Source of the DNA: Bacteroidota bacterium
GTDB taxonomy: Bacteria; Bacteroidota; Ignavibacteria; Ignavibacteriales; Ignavibacteriaceae
Direction of reading: 5' to 3'
Length of the DNA: 61,050 bases
Assembly: GCA_021831685.1 (NCBI GenBank)
Contig: JAKBMG010000212.1
Location: 1 to 61,050 of the forward strand
Positions 9,819 to 18,165 of the stretch are shown here, one piece after another (position 1 is the stretch's first letter; each line of letters begins with the position of its first letter). The position numbers and the translations under genes are program-made. Under the pieces are notes generated by a model. The model was not told the DNA's origin and ran no database searches. It worked only from the letters and a program-made list of their open reading frames with translations.

Positions 9819-10724
9819 TTAAAGTTTATTCTGTGGATATTCAATTGCCAAAGCCGCAGCTCCTATCAGTCCGGCATTTGCCCCTAACTTTGCACATACT
9901 ATTTTAGTCTTTGCAGCCGGAGTCGGACATATCTGTTTTCGAAGATTACTTTCCATAGAGGAAGAAAAAAACTTAAATGCATTAGATATTGAGCCGCCGA
10001 GAATTATTATTTCAGGATCTATCAAATTTATCGTCCATGAAACTGCAGCGGCTAAATGCTTGCCGAATTCGTCCCAGGTTTTTAACGCATTCGCGTTTTT
10101 CTCTTCTGCTAACAATGCAATTTCTAAAGCAGATTTATCTTCGCCGCAAATTTTTTTATGTATTTTTGAAACCCCTGAACCTGAAACAAGATCTTCTATT
10201 GTACCGTCCCCATATGGCGAAGGCCAAATTTCACCTGCTGATTCTGTAGAGCCTAGAAAAATTTTCTTATTAAGAATTATGGCACATCCGAGCCCTGTAC
10301 CAAGAGTAAATCCCACGACATTATTTAGCCCAACACCACTTCCAAAAAGCGCTTCACCGTATATCAAACAATTAGCATCATTATTCATATAAACCGGCAA
10401 AGCAAAATATTCTTCGATAGCATTTCTAAGTGGGTAAAAGTGCAAAGTCGGTAATTGAGGACATTCAAGGATAATACCGTTTTTTATGTCTAAAGGACCT
10501 GTAACTCCTAATCCTATTCCCTTAACATCAAAAACCTTTGCTTTAATTCTTCCAAGCACTTCTTCAATTGACCCGGTGATTCTTTTAATAATTTTTCCCG
10601 GTTCTTCATTAGGATTTGTTGGAATTTTTACTGGTTCACCCAATATTTTACCTTCAGTAGTCATTGCACCCGTCAATATTTTGGTCCCGCCAAAATCAAC
10701 TCCGATAAGTATCTTATTTTCCAA
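9819..10724 (-). CDS. ROK-family sugar kinase lacking the zinc motif
   Basis: A 301-residue ROK protein with GVDFGGTKILTG at the N-terminus, the catalytic Asp in VYMNNDANCLIYGE (Asp116), the glycine-rich GFTLGTGLGCAI and DPEIIILGGS. Where most ROK kinases have GH(x)nCxCGxxGCxE, this one reads ESAGEIWPSPYGDGTIEDLVSG, so the zinc-binding His and Cys residues are absent. Some family members lack zinc, so activity is still expected. The start is a TTG; there is no ATG between it and the in-frame stop just upstream. It is the first kinase after the SIS-domain gene, with a 43-bp gap. Having two dissimilar ROK kinases in one locus suggests two different sugars are phosphorylated. Confidence 0.85.
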   Translation of the reverse strand: MENKILIGVDFGGTKILTGAMTTEGKILGEPVKIPTNPNEEPGKIIKRITGSIEEVLGRIKAKVFDVKGIGLGVTGPLDIKNGIILECPQLPTLHFYPLRNAIEEYFALPVYMNNDANCLIYGEALFGSGVGLNNVVGFTLGTGLGCAIILNKKIFLGSTESAGEIWPSPYGDGTIEDLVSGSGVSKIHKKICGEDKSALEIALLAEEKNANALKTWDEFGKHLAAAVSWTINLIDPEIIILGGSISNAFKFFSSSMESNLRKQICPTPAAKTKIVCAKLGANAGLIGAAALAIEYPQNKL

Positions 10725-10767
10725 ATTGGCTTTTCTTTCTATACTTTAATTTAACATCTAATCGATT

Positions 10768-11820
10768 CTATTCTGTTAACGTCACCTTACCGCCATGAAT
10801 AAAATTTCCTGGTTCATAACCTTTCGCTAAAGCTAAATAATTAACCATTAGTTGAACCGGTACTATACTCTGGATTGAAAACAAGAATTCATCTGGCTGA
10901 TCTATAGTAATTGTCCTAATGTTTGAATCAGATAAATGTGGACTTTTATTTGTGATAATTATTACTTTACCATGATATTTGGCAATATCAGTCGCCATCA
11001 ATATACTCTGAGCATAGGTTTGACCTTCAGCAGCAAATAATATTGAGTTAAAACCAGGCTTAACCATTTCCATTGGCCCGTGTCGAAACTCTCCCCCTAA
11101 AGTCCCTGCAGCAGGTATTTTTGCAGCTTCTTTGAACATCAGTTCACTTTGAAGGGCTGTCGAAAATGATGGTCCTCTACCGATAAATTGTATAAATTCT
11201 ATTTCACCAAAGAAATTTAACTCATCATCAATTAAAGTTTTATAACTTGAAAGTAATTCTTTAACATCAGTTATTAATTTTTTAATTTTTATAATTTTAT
11301 CTTTTCCCCACTTACCGCTAAGATACCAACCGAGTATTGACATAACTAAAGTTATTGAGATGTATGTCTTAGTAGAAGTCATTTCTTCCTTACCAGCCAT
11401 ACTCAATAATGATTCTCGTGTCTTCTGGAATAAAAAACTTTTTTCATCATTACTAACTCCTACACAAAAGAAATTTGTAGGAAGCATTTCTAAGAATTTA
11501 ACAACTTCAAAACTTTCACCGGATTGTGAAACACAGACTATTAATGTTTTTTCAGTAATCATTGAGAAATGATAGTAAAGGAGTTCACTTGTATTCACAG
11601 CAAAAGAAGGAAATCCGAGACTATTGAATAAACAGGATGCAGCGTAAGAAGTAAAGTAAGAGCTCCCCATTCCGGTAAAAATTATTTGCTGAAAATTTTC
11701 TTTTTGAAATAACAGCCTGATTTTCTTTAGGCTCTTATCTCCTATCGAACTGGAATAATATTCCAAAGTCGATTCAAGAGATTTTGGTTGTTCTAATATT
11801 TCAGCTAAAAACTTATTCAT
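10768..11820 (-). CDS. Two-SIS-domain sugar-phosphate isomerase/deaminase (GlmS isomerase-half / AgaS-like)
   Basis: About 350 residues containing two SIS domains and no glutamine amidotransferase domain. The first SIS has IFTGMGSSYFTSYAAS and the sugar-phosphate loop VSQSGES; the second has FIGRGPSFSTALQSELMFKEAAKIPA and GGEFRHGPMEM, the hallmark of the GlmS isomerase half. Stand-alone proteins of this kind act as glucosamine-6-phosphate or galactosamine-6-phosphate deaminase/isomerases. The longest frame starts at 11874. The ATG at 11820 overlaps the stop of the previous gene as ATGA, the usual coupled arrangement, and leads straight into the domain. With the ROK kinases it could turn phosphorylated amino sugars into fructose-6-phosphate. 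The exact substrate is inferred from context. Confidence 0.87.
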   Translation of the reverse strand: MNKFLAEILEQPKSLESTLEYYSSSIGDKSLKKIRLLFQKENFQQIIFTGMGSSYFTSYAASCLFNSLGFPSFAVNTSELLYYHFSMITEKTLIVCVSQSGESFEVVKFLEMLPTNFFCVGVSNDEKSFLFQKTRESLLSMAGKEEMTSTKTYISITLVMSILGWYLSGKWGKDKIIKIKKLITDVKELLSSYKTLIDDELNFFGEIEFIQFIGRGPSFSTALQSELMFKEAAKIPAAGTLGGEFRHGPMEMVKPGFNSILFAAEGQTYAQSILMATDIAKYHGKVIIITNKSPHLSDSNIRTITIDQPDEFLFSIQSIVPVQLMVNYLALAKGYEPGNFIHGGKVTLTE

Positions 11821-12758
11821 TTTATTGCTTTCACCATACTTAATTCCCAGTTCCATTTTGCTAAGTCTAAACAATGTGAGTAAAAAATGTACAGTTGATT
11901 ATCAAAAACATATTGAAATGCGCAGGCATCATCATTAAATAGAACCGGGTTATTACTTAATTCTTTGTATTTTCCTTCGATATTTTTACTCTCATAACCT
12001 AAGGTTACCCATTTGTTATCCCATTTAGGTCCAATTGCTTCAATTAACAAATAGAATCTGTTGTTAAAAAAGGTAATAGATGGCGCAGCAATTGTAAGAT
12101 GTGACGATAAAAGAGTTTTGGGCGTTGATTCTTTCAACTTATCAACATATTTGCTTTTTCTTATTTCTATATTCCATACATTCTTGCCCGGATTTTTACT
12201 TCTTTCTATACCGTTATAATAAACTAAATAAAAATTTCTATCTTGTTTATCAAAATAAATGAACGGATTTTGGTTTTGCTTCCCTTTCTCTCTCGGGACA
12301 ACAACTACTTTATTAATGAAATGTATCCCATCTTTACTTGAGAGCATTACTATACGACTATCATTTTCCTTATTATATTCCGCATAGAAAATGTAAAATA
12401 CAGAATGATCCAGCACTACAGTGGGCCATCTACAATCTCCATTAATAATTGGATTTCCCTTGTATTTATCCCAATGGATTAAGTCATTACTTCTTACTAA
12501 CCCCGCTTTTCGTAAATCCGGATCGCCTCCATAGTATGCGAGACCATAGTATCCCCAGTATTTATAGCCGTCTCTATTAGCTTCAACTACAGAGAGAGTA
12601 TGTGCTTTGTTGTAGTCCCATTTGCCGCTATCGCCTACGATAATTACCTTGCTCATTGAAAGAGCAGGATAGTTTCCTTCTTGGGCATATTGCTTGATAC
12701 TGCAAAACAGAACCATCGATAATATAATCAGACTGTTTCTAAGAATTTTAATACTCAT
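11817..12758 (-). CDS. Secreted five-bladed beta-propeller glycosidase-like protein (GH43/GH130-like)
   Basis: A signal peptide (KILRNSLIILSMVLFCSIKQYAQ) is followed by repeated propeller blades typical of GH32/43/130-like folds: KYWGYYGLAYYGG, VRSNDLIHWDKYKGNPI, FYIFYAEYN, IVMLSSKDGIHF, FYLVYYNGI, FYLLIEAIG, LYIFYSHCL. The pattern of surface Asp-x-x-x-W after each blade supports the fold. I cannot place the catalytic acids with certainty, so the family is uncertain, and a carbohydrate-binding non-enzyme remains possible. The gene lies between the DeoR regulator and the SIS-domain gene and overlaps the latter by 4 bp (ATGA), so it belongs to the same operon. Confidence 0.75.
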   Translation of the reverse strand: MSIKILRNSLIILSMVLFCSIKQYAQEGNYPALSMSKVIIVGDSGKWDYNKAHTLSVVEANRDGYKYWGYYGLAYYGGDPDLRKAGLVRSNDLIHWDKYKGNPIINGDCRWPTVVLDHSVFYIFYAEYNKENDSRIVMLSSKDGIHFINKVVVVPREKGKQNQNPFIYFDKQDRNFYLVYYNGIERSKNPGKNVWNIEIRKSKYVDKLKESTPKTLLSSHLTIAAPSITFFNNRFYLLIEAIGPKWDNKWVTLGYESKNIEGKYKELSNNPVLFNDDACAFQYVFDNQLYIFYSHCLDLAKWNWELSMVKAIK

Positions 12759-12794
12759 TTATTTTACCTTTATTTTTTGAAATCAATTATTTTT

Positions 12795-13577
12795 TTATAC
12801 AATAATTACTTTAACTCCAATTTCATTTAGTTTTTTTATTTCAAGTTTATCCATTTTTTTGGTTGTGATTATTTTATCTATTTCTTTTATCTGACAAATT
12901 ACGCCTAAGCTTCTTCTTCCAAATTTGGATGAATCAACTAAGAGAATGTTTTCACCTGCCCTCTGCATCATTACTCGGCTTGTATTTGCTTCTGAAATAT
13001 CCGGGGTAGTTAGTCCAATTTCATAATCAACTCCATCAACTCCATGAAATAGTTTATCAGCCGATATTTTTTTAAGGATATCTTCCGCTAGCGGACCAAC
13101 CAAAGTAGAAGAATTCTTTTGTAATGCACCACCGGTTAATATTATTTCTAATTCGCTGTTTGCCAATTCGAGGGCTATGTTTACTGCATTTGTAATTACT
13201 GTAATACCCTTAATGTTTTTCATTTTTCTTGCTAACTGGGTTGTCGTTGATCCCGAATCAAGTATAATTACATCTCCTTCGGATATCAGCTTGACTGCTT
13301 CGTTTGCAATGCGTTCCTTTTCGCCAGCATTAAGTTTCTCTTTTTCGTTTAAGGCAAGTCCATGAAACAAAGGTTTGTAAAGTATCGCTCCTCCATGGGT
13401 TCTCTTAAGTACACCCTCACTTTCCAGGATATCAAGATCTTTTCGGATTGTCACAGCGGTAGTTTTGAAAGTATTACAAAGATCAGTTATTAATACTCGA
13501 TTTTCTTTTTCGAGTATTTTCATAATTCCCCGCATCCGTTCTTCCTGAAATATCTTAAGTCCGCTATTTGTTTGCAT
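12795..13577 (-). CDS. DeoR-family transcriptional regulator (AgaR/GlpR-like)
   Basis: The N-terminal winged helix-turn-helix (about 15-65: RMRGIMKILEKENRVLITDL, then TTAVTIRKDLDILESEGVLK and RTHGGA) is followed by the DeoR sensor domain, which binds a sugar phosphate (GDVIILDSGSTTTQLARKM, ITNAVNIALELA, ILTGGALQKNSSTLVGP, LLVDSSKFGR). Such repressors normally respond to phosphosugars such as GlcN6P, GalN6P or tagatose phosphates, which fits the adjacent SIS and ROK genes. A GTG three codons upstream is possible, but AGGTG lies 6 nt before the ATG at 13577. Genes 12758 to 7001 follow in the same direction and are probably its operon. A degenerate second copy of this gene lies at 15371-15720. 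Confidence 0.93.
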   Translation of the reverse strand: MQTNSGLKIFQEERMRGIMKILEKENRVLITDLCNTFKTTAVTIRKDLDILESEGVLKRTHGGAILYKPLFHGLALNEKEKLNAGEKERIANEAVKLISEGDVIILDSGSTTTQLARKMKNIKGITVITNAVNIALELANSELEIILTGGALQKNSSTLVGPLAEDILKKISADKLFHGVDGVDYEIGLTTPDISEANTSRVMMQRAGENILLVDSSKFGRRSLGVICQIKEIDKIITTKKMDKLEIKKLNEIGVKVIIV

Positions 13578-13676
13578 TTGTTTCACCTATATTAATTGTT
13601 CTTATTGTAGGTAGTTTATTCTGCTTGTCTTTTTGATAAATCTAAAAATTATGTATCTAACTATTCTCCGTATTTA

Positions 13677-15350
13677 TCATTTAAGCAAAATCATACTTTT
13701 TGATATCGCTTTATTATTCACTCTTAATTGATAAAAATAAACTCCGCTCGCAATGTTTTGACTGCCTAAAGCCAGGTTTGACATATTAAGACTAACTTTA
13801 TAACTTCCGGGCGATTTATAATCGTTCACCAAACTCATTATTTCTGACCCAAGTATATTATAAATCTTTAATGATACATATGAGAGCTTTTTCAAAGAAT
13901 AACTAATCGTTGTTGATGGATTAAATGGATTGGGATAATTCTGAAATAATTCAAATGAATTATCGGTTAAAGTAACTGGTGATTCATTTACCGAAGTTAA
14001 TACAGATGGGTCGAACGATTCAAACTTGATTGCATCAGCAACTACGTATGATCCGGTTGTTCCGGCATCGGAGATAATTACAGCATCAGTTGAATCTCCA
14101 CTGAATTCATAGCTTCCAATTAGTTGCCATGAGGAACCGTTTGTGGATTGATCAATTTTTACCGTATCAGTTTTGCCTTTATGCTTAATTATTATTGGAG
14201 TATTTGTACATCTATTTGAACTGGCAACCCACCACGCATAAACATTGTAATTTGCATCCGCAGGCAATTCTGGGTTAAATAAATAATAAGCAGAACCATC
14301 TCCTAATACATGCAGCATCGATTTCGTCGCTCCCCAGAATCCCGGGTTTGAGCTCTCAAACCAACCACCACCGACTTGAGCTGCACTACTAGTGTCGCCG
14401 GTATCAATGATCTTGTTATACAGAGGGTTTTTTGGTATGTTAAGGGAGTCTATATTTGTGACCGCAAGTATTGCCGGAACCGCACGTTGTTCGGTAGGTG
14501 CGTTTACATATTGACTACCTATTGCCATTTGTGTAGAACCACCGCCATCCAGATTTATTGCTTCAACACAGCCCAAGCTTTTCATAATCTGTGCTAATCC
14601 GGGTAAGCTAATACCTTGACTAGACGCCTGTCCTCCATCGGCAACAAGCATGATTACATGTTTATCTGACGTGTAACCTACTGCTGTTCGGGAATCACTA
14701 TTCGTTTCTCCAACACCTGAACCCCACATTATTTCCTGGTTGTATGTTACATTAATCGTATCATCTTTAATTAATGTTGGGCCGCCTCCTATACCAACAA
14801 GCAAATCTTTATATGGAGTTCCTTCATTCATTGTTGGTGCTGATTTTGGATTTGGATCATTATTCGAATAGGGTAAAGGATTAGGAAAAGTATAAATGTC
14901 ATTAACCGAATTCCCGAATTGATATATCCAATCAACGCTTAGAGACCGGTCGGCATTCATTCCGAAGAAACTCCTTATAACCGGATACGCCGTTGAATTT
15001 CTGGATACAGCCTGGACATTTATAGCTTTAACTTCATTTGGATAAACAACAGCAGAGAGGGGAGCAGATCCACTGAAAAATCCTCCGTTAATTGCAGCAT
15101 AGGCTCCGACTTTTGAAGTAAAAGCCGGAAGTGTCATATCTGTACTTGAGGCATATGGTCGTATAGCTATTAGGGGATTATTAAGATCAACATCCAAATA
15201 CCAAATTTTCAAAACCGGAGATGTTCCAGTACCTGCGAATATCCTTACTCCTATTGGCAAGTTATAATTTGATGTTATTTCCTGCCAGGTTATTGATTGA
15301 GCTAACAGAACATTAGTTAATATAAAAGATAGTAATATTAATTTTTTCAT
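13677..15350 (-). CDS. Secreted phosphodiester glycosidase: NAGPA domain + golvesin-like domain + T9SS sorting tail
   Basis: The domains in order are a signal peptide (1-18), an NAGPA/DUF2233 domain (about 40-300) with AINGGFF (86-92), SRTAVGYT (220-227) and the signature EAINLDGGGSTQM, a golvesin/xanthan-lyase-type accessory domain (about 313-452, with YNKIIDTGD, GGWFESSN and SYVVADAIKFE), and a type A T9SS sorting domain (466-557) opening FELFQNYPNPFNPSTT and ending MILLK. The human NAGPA enzyme removes GlcNAc from GlcNAc-phospho-mannose; bacterial relatives cleave sugar-phosphodiesters. The T9SS tail implies export to the cell surface or medium, the only such tail seen complete in this window. 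Sitting beside alpha-mannosidase genes it could uncover or strip phospho-linked sugars. It lies between the intact DeoR gene and the DeoR pseudogene. Confidence 0.9.
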   Translation of the reverse strand: MKKLILLSFILTNVLLAQSITWQEITSNYNLPIGVRIFAGTGTSPVLKIWYLDVDLNNPLIAIRPYASSTDMTLPAFTSKVGAYAAINGGFFSGSAPLSAVVYPNEVKAINVQAVSRNSTAYPVIRSFFGMNADRSLSVDWIYQFGNSVNDIYTFPNPLPYSNNDPNPKSAPTMNEGTPYKDLLVGIGGGPTLIKDDTINVTYNQEIMWGSGVGETNSDSRTAVGYTSDKHVIMLVADGGQASSQGISLPGLAQIMKSLGCVEAINLDGGGSTQMAIGSQYVNAPTEQRAVPAILAVTNIDSLNIPKNPLYNKIIDTGDTSSAAQVGGGWFESSNPGFWGATKSMLHVLGDGSAYYLFNPELPADANYNVYAWWVASSNRCTNTPIIIKHKGKTDTVKIDQSTNGSSWQLIGSYEFSGDSTDAVIISDAGTTGSYVVADAIKFESFDPSVLTSVNESPVTLTDNSFELFQNYPNPFNPSTTISYSLKKLSYVSLKIYNILGSEIMSLVNDYKSPGSYKVSLNMSNLALGSQNIASGVYFYQLRVNNKAISKSMILLK

Positions 15351-15370
15351 AATTAATTTTTAATATTGTT

Positions 15371-15720
15371 TTAAAATCTATTAGTTGGGCATGAATCAAG
15401 TAAAACCACATCTCCTTCAAATATCATCTTGATGGCTTCACTTGTACTATATTCCTTTTCTATAGCATTAAGTTTTTCTTTTTCGCTTAATGCAAGCCCA
15501 TGAAACAAAGGTTTATATAATATTACCTCGCCGTGTTCTTTTAAGAACTCCTTCACTCTCTAATAAGTCAAGTTCTTTCCGGGTTGTCACCGCTGTTGTA
15601 TTGAAAGTTATACAAAAATCACCTGCCAAAATTCGATTTTCTTTTTCGAATATTTTTATAATTCCTCGCACTGCTTTTCATGAAAAATCTTAACCTTGCT
15701 GTTAGTTACTATTTGTTTCA
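15371..15720 (-). pseudogene. Decayed partial duplicate of the DeoR-family regulator gene
   Basis: This stretch reads, across two frame changes, as the first half of the DeoR gene at 12795-13577. MKQIVTNSKVKIFHEKQ is followed by a one-base loss, then in another frame FEKENRILAGDFCITFNTTA and LDLLESEGVLKRT, then a second one-base loss, then ILYKPLFHGLALSEKEKLNA and FEGDVVLLDSCPTN before a stop. Homology ends at the position matching LDSGSTTTQ in the intact gene, so the sensor domain is missing. Similarity continues upstream into the non-coding leader (15721-15760 matches 13587-13640: CTATATTAATTrTTCTTATT). A GTP-like or TTG restart cannot rescue it. This is a duplication followed by decay. Confidence 0.88.
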
Positions 15721-15855
15721 TCTATATTAATTATTCTTATTATATGTAGTCTACTTTTCTTCTCTTTTTGAATTTTAAAAATTTTGCTTTCCTTTGCTTA
15801 TTTATTAGAAGATCCCATTATATTTCTTTTACTTTGTTTTACTTTTTTATTATTT

Positions 15856-15895
15856 CAATAATATTTATTTATATTTTAAAAAGCAAATTAATTTG
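15856..15895 (-). promoter_or_regulatory. Promoter with overlapping perfect 12-bp palindrome (operator candidate)
   Basis: On the minus strand CAAATTAATTTG (15895-15884) is a perfect palindrome whose last four bases, TTTG, form a -33 box. After 20 nt comes TATTATTG (15863-15856), a -7 box of Bacteroidetes type. The 25 bp around the palindrome (ending GCTTTTTAAAATAT) recur almost unchanged at 26907-26932. It would drive the DeoR pseudogene region and then the phosphodiester glycosidase. The palindrome is a natural repressor-binding candidate. Confidence 0.6.
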
Positions 15896-16091
15896 AATAT
15901 TATTTTAAAATTTTTCCTAAAAATAATTTCTTTTACTTTTGTTTTATAATAATATGCGTGGGTATTAAATGATTGCATTTGCTTTGTTATTCTTAGTTTT
16001 AATTAAAAAACAAATACTGTTTGGTAAGTTAAAAGAAGAGAGACTTTTGACCCAGAAGTTTATTGTAAACGAGTAAAACACAATGTGAGTG
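15896..16091. other. Intergenic region upstream of the promoter at 15856-15895
   Basis: No coding frame or RNA gene is visible. It is very AT-rich and contains a small inverted repeat (AAATG attg CATTT near 15967-15980) of unknown meaning. It separates the symporter genes from the DeoR pseudogene. No convincing terminator hairpin for the symporter gene could be found. Confidence 0.4.
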
Positions 16092-17543
16092 CTACTCGCT
16101 ATCTAAATAATCATCTAAACTAATATTTGACATGGGCTGGAACAGAAAAGTTAAAGCTAGAAGCAATATAATCTCTACAACTAAACCGTACAATCCTACC
16201 CATACACCTTTGTAAATAGCCACCTTAAAATGTACAAGGAAAAGCATATACGTTGTAACTAAAATGCCAGATACGGTAGCTATACCTGCTGGGATTTTAT
16301 TAACTCTGTTTGTAAACAGAGGGACAAATATAAGTGGGAAAAGTTGAACTACCCAAGAACCTGCCATAAGTTGAAGTGTAATAATAAAAGAAGGACTCAT
16401 TGCAAGGCTTGTAAATAAGGCAAGCAAAATTATTACCGCAACTGAAATTTTACTGATAAGCTTTTCTGTTGTATCGCTAATATTCTTATTTATTAGGTTT
16501 TTATATATATTTCTGGTGAACAGATTGGCAGATGCTATTGACATGATAGAAGCAGGAATCATACTACCTAAAATTATAATAGAGCCAATTATTGCAGTGA
16601 AAACTGGGCCAAAAGTTTTAGATATTATTTCTGGGAAAGCCATATTAGGATTCTTTAGTTGGGGGTCAATGAATAAAGCGGCAAAACCTAAAAGCGTTAT
16701 TAAAAGCAACATAATGTTGTAAATAGGCAATATAATGGCATTCTTTTTGATTATCTTAGCGTTCTTTGCAGAATATACGCTAGTTATTGCGTGCGGATAT
16801 AAGAATAAGGCGGCAGCAGAACCAAATGCAAGTGTTGCAAATACACTTATCTGCCCGGCAGATAACACGGATTTTGTAGGATAGTGCGCATTATACCACA
16901 CAAACATTTGGCCAATTGATCCAAAATAATGAATGGGTATATATATAATCAAAAAAAGCACCATAGCCCAAACAAAAAAATCTTTAATAAAAGCAGTTAA
17001 AGCGGTGGCTCTAATTCCATTAAATATTGTAAAACCCATAACCAGCAATAAAGATAATATGATTGTAATATTAGAAGGAACGTGTGTTACACTAAGCATA
17101 AAGTTCATACCAAAGATTTGCAAGCCAATATATGGAAGCTCGGCTAAAATGCCGACTATGGCAACTATTAAGGCTAAAGTTTTTGAATTAAAAGCCTTCT
17201 CTACATAATCACCAGCTGTTATGAAATTGTGTTTGCGTGCAACATTCCATAAACGAGGCATAGTTAAAAATACAATTGGATAAGTCATAATAACATAAGA
17301 AGTTGCAAAAAGCGCTAAAACCCCTTCCCCATACGCTAAACCTGGTACAGCTATAAGGGTATATGCAGTATATACATCTCCACCTATCAAAAACCAGACT
17401 ATAAATGTACCAAATCTTCTTCCACCTAAACTCCATTCGGTAATGTCGTTGTCTAGCGACGGTTTGAATTTACTTGCGTAAAATCCGACAATACCAACGA
17501 TGATCATAAAGGCTAACATAATAACAAGTTCAAGTATATTCAT
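16092..17543 (-). CDS. Sodium:solute symporter family transporter (SSS/SLC5)
   Basis: A 483-residue integral membrane protein with about 13 hydrophobic helices and the SSS signature region (SLGGRRFGTFIVWFLIGGDV; YTAYTLIAVPGLAYGEG; AGDYVEKAFNSK; NGIRATALTAFIKDFFVW). It most resembles the monocarboxylate/pantothenate-type branch, which imports small organic acids or sugars with Na+ across the inner membrane. It starts one base after the stop of the DUF3311 gene (TAAATG), an arrangement typical for this branch. In this locus it may import a breakdown product such as a monosaccharide or sugar acid. Substrate specificity cannot be read from the sequence. Confidence 0.9.
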   Translation of the reverse strand: MNILELVIMLAFMIIVGIVGFYASKFKPSLDNDITEWSLGGRRFGTFIVWFLIGGDVYTAYTLIAVPGLAYGEGVLALFATSYVIMTYPIVFLTMPRLWNVARKHNFITAGDYVEKAFNSKTLALIVAIVGILAELPYIGLQIFGMNFMLSVTHVPSNITIILSLLLVMGFTIFNGIRATALTAFIKDFFVWAMVLFLIIYIPIHYFGSIGQMFVWYNAHYPTKSVLSAGQISVFATLAFGSAAALFLYPHAITSVYSAKNAKIIKKNAIILPIYNIMLLLITLLGFAALFIDPQLKNPNMAFPEIISKTFGPVFTAIIGSIIILGSMIPASIMSIASANLFTRNIYKNLINKNISDTTEKLISKISVAVIILLALFTSLAMSPSFIITLQLMAGSWVVQLFPLIFVPLFTNRVNKIPAGIATVSGILVTTYMLFLVHFKVAIYKGVWVGLYGLVVEIILLLALTFLFQPMSNISLDDYLDSE

Positions 17544-17759
17544 TTATGATCTCTTTTCCTTTGTAAGGTTTTCAATATAATATGCAATTGAGATAAGAAT
17601 AATAGTAACTATATCCATAACAATTAAGAAAAAAGACATAAAATTTAATCCAAATAATATTTTACTTTTATTATAAAAAGGTATGCCAAATGAAAGTATA
17701 ACTATTGGTATCATTGCTAATATCCACACCGCCGGATGATATCGTTTATATTTTTTCAT
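17544..17759 (-). CDS. DUF3311 small membrane protein, symporter partner
   Basis: A 71-residue protein with two hydrophobic helices (AVWILAMIPIVILSFGIPFY and FFLIVMDIVTIILISIAYYI) and a Lys/Arg-rich C-terminus. DUF3311 proteins are encoded next to SSS symporters of the MctP/YhjB type, as here, and are thought to be accessory subunits. A strong ribosome site (GGAGAGCAT) lies just before the ATG. The stop abuts the ATG of the symporter, so translation is probably coupled. Confidence 0.85.
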   Translation of the reverse strand: MKKYKRYHPAVWILAMIPIVILSFGIPFYNKSKILFGLNFMSFFLIVMDIVTIILISIAYYIENLTKEKRS

Positions 17760-18165
17760 ATGCTCTCCTTAAATATTTCTTTAAAGTGAATCACTACTGT
17801 CCAGTTTAGAACTTTCTCTCTTCCTAGGATCAATTTTTCTCTTTAGCTTCGATTAGGATATCAATTCTGAACTTTATTTAAACTACTTCCGGCAAGGTTC
17901 AAGATGTTAATATCTTAAATCTAATCTCTGTTGAGCCCTCTTCAATTTATATGATGGGCAAAGGTTATGTCGGCTTTAAAAGATTATTTTCAATCAAGAA
18001 TAAAAATGCTTTCTTTTAAACAAAGTCCTTATAAATCAGAGACTTAACAAAAGCGAAAAACTTAACTCAGAACTATTGCCCAGATAACCAATTGTTTTTA
18101 TCCAACTTTTAACGGGATGGCTGTGCTGTTTTTTCATTAATTACGTAATTTATTTAATGGATGTA
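17760..18165. other. Intergenic region, 406 bp
   Basis: No gene or RNA is recognisable; every frame has frequent stops. A 12-bp palindrome AATTACGTAATT (18139-18150) lies just downstream of the GH92 stop, and flanking CATTAA/TTAATG could extend it to a weak hairpin, but no run of T follows. The promoter of the DUF3311-symporter pair should be here, yet I found no good match to the TTTG/TAnnTTTG pattern. Confidence 0.35.

Noticed and set aside
17881-18060. A decayed gene in the gap before the symporter pair
   Set aside because: Short peptide stretches on the plus strand resemble no family and there is no continuity across frames.
18139-18159. AATTACGTAATT palindrome as terminator of GH92
   Set aside because: Only A/T-rich pairs and no T-run follow on the minus strand; too weak to call.
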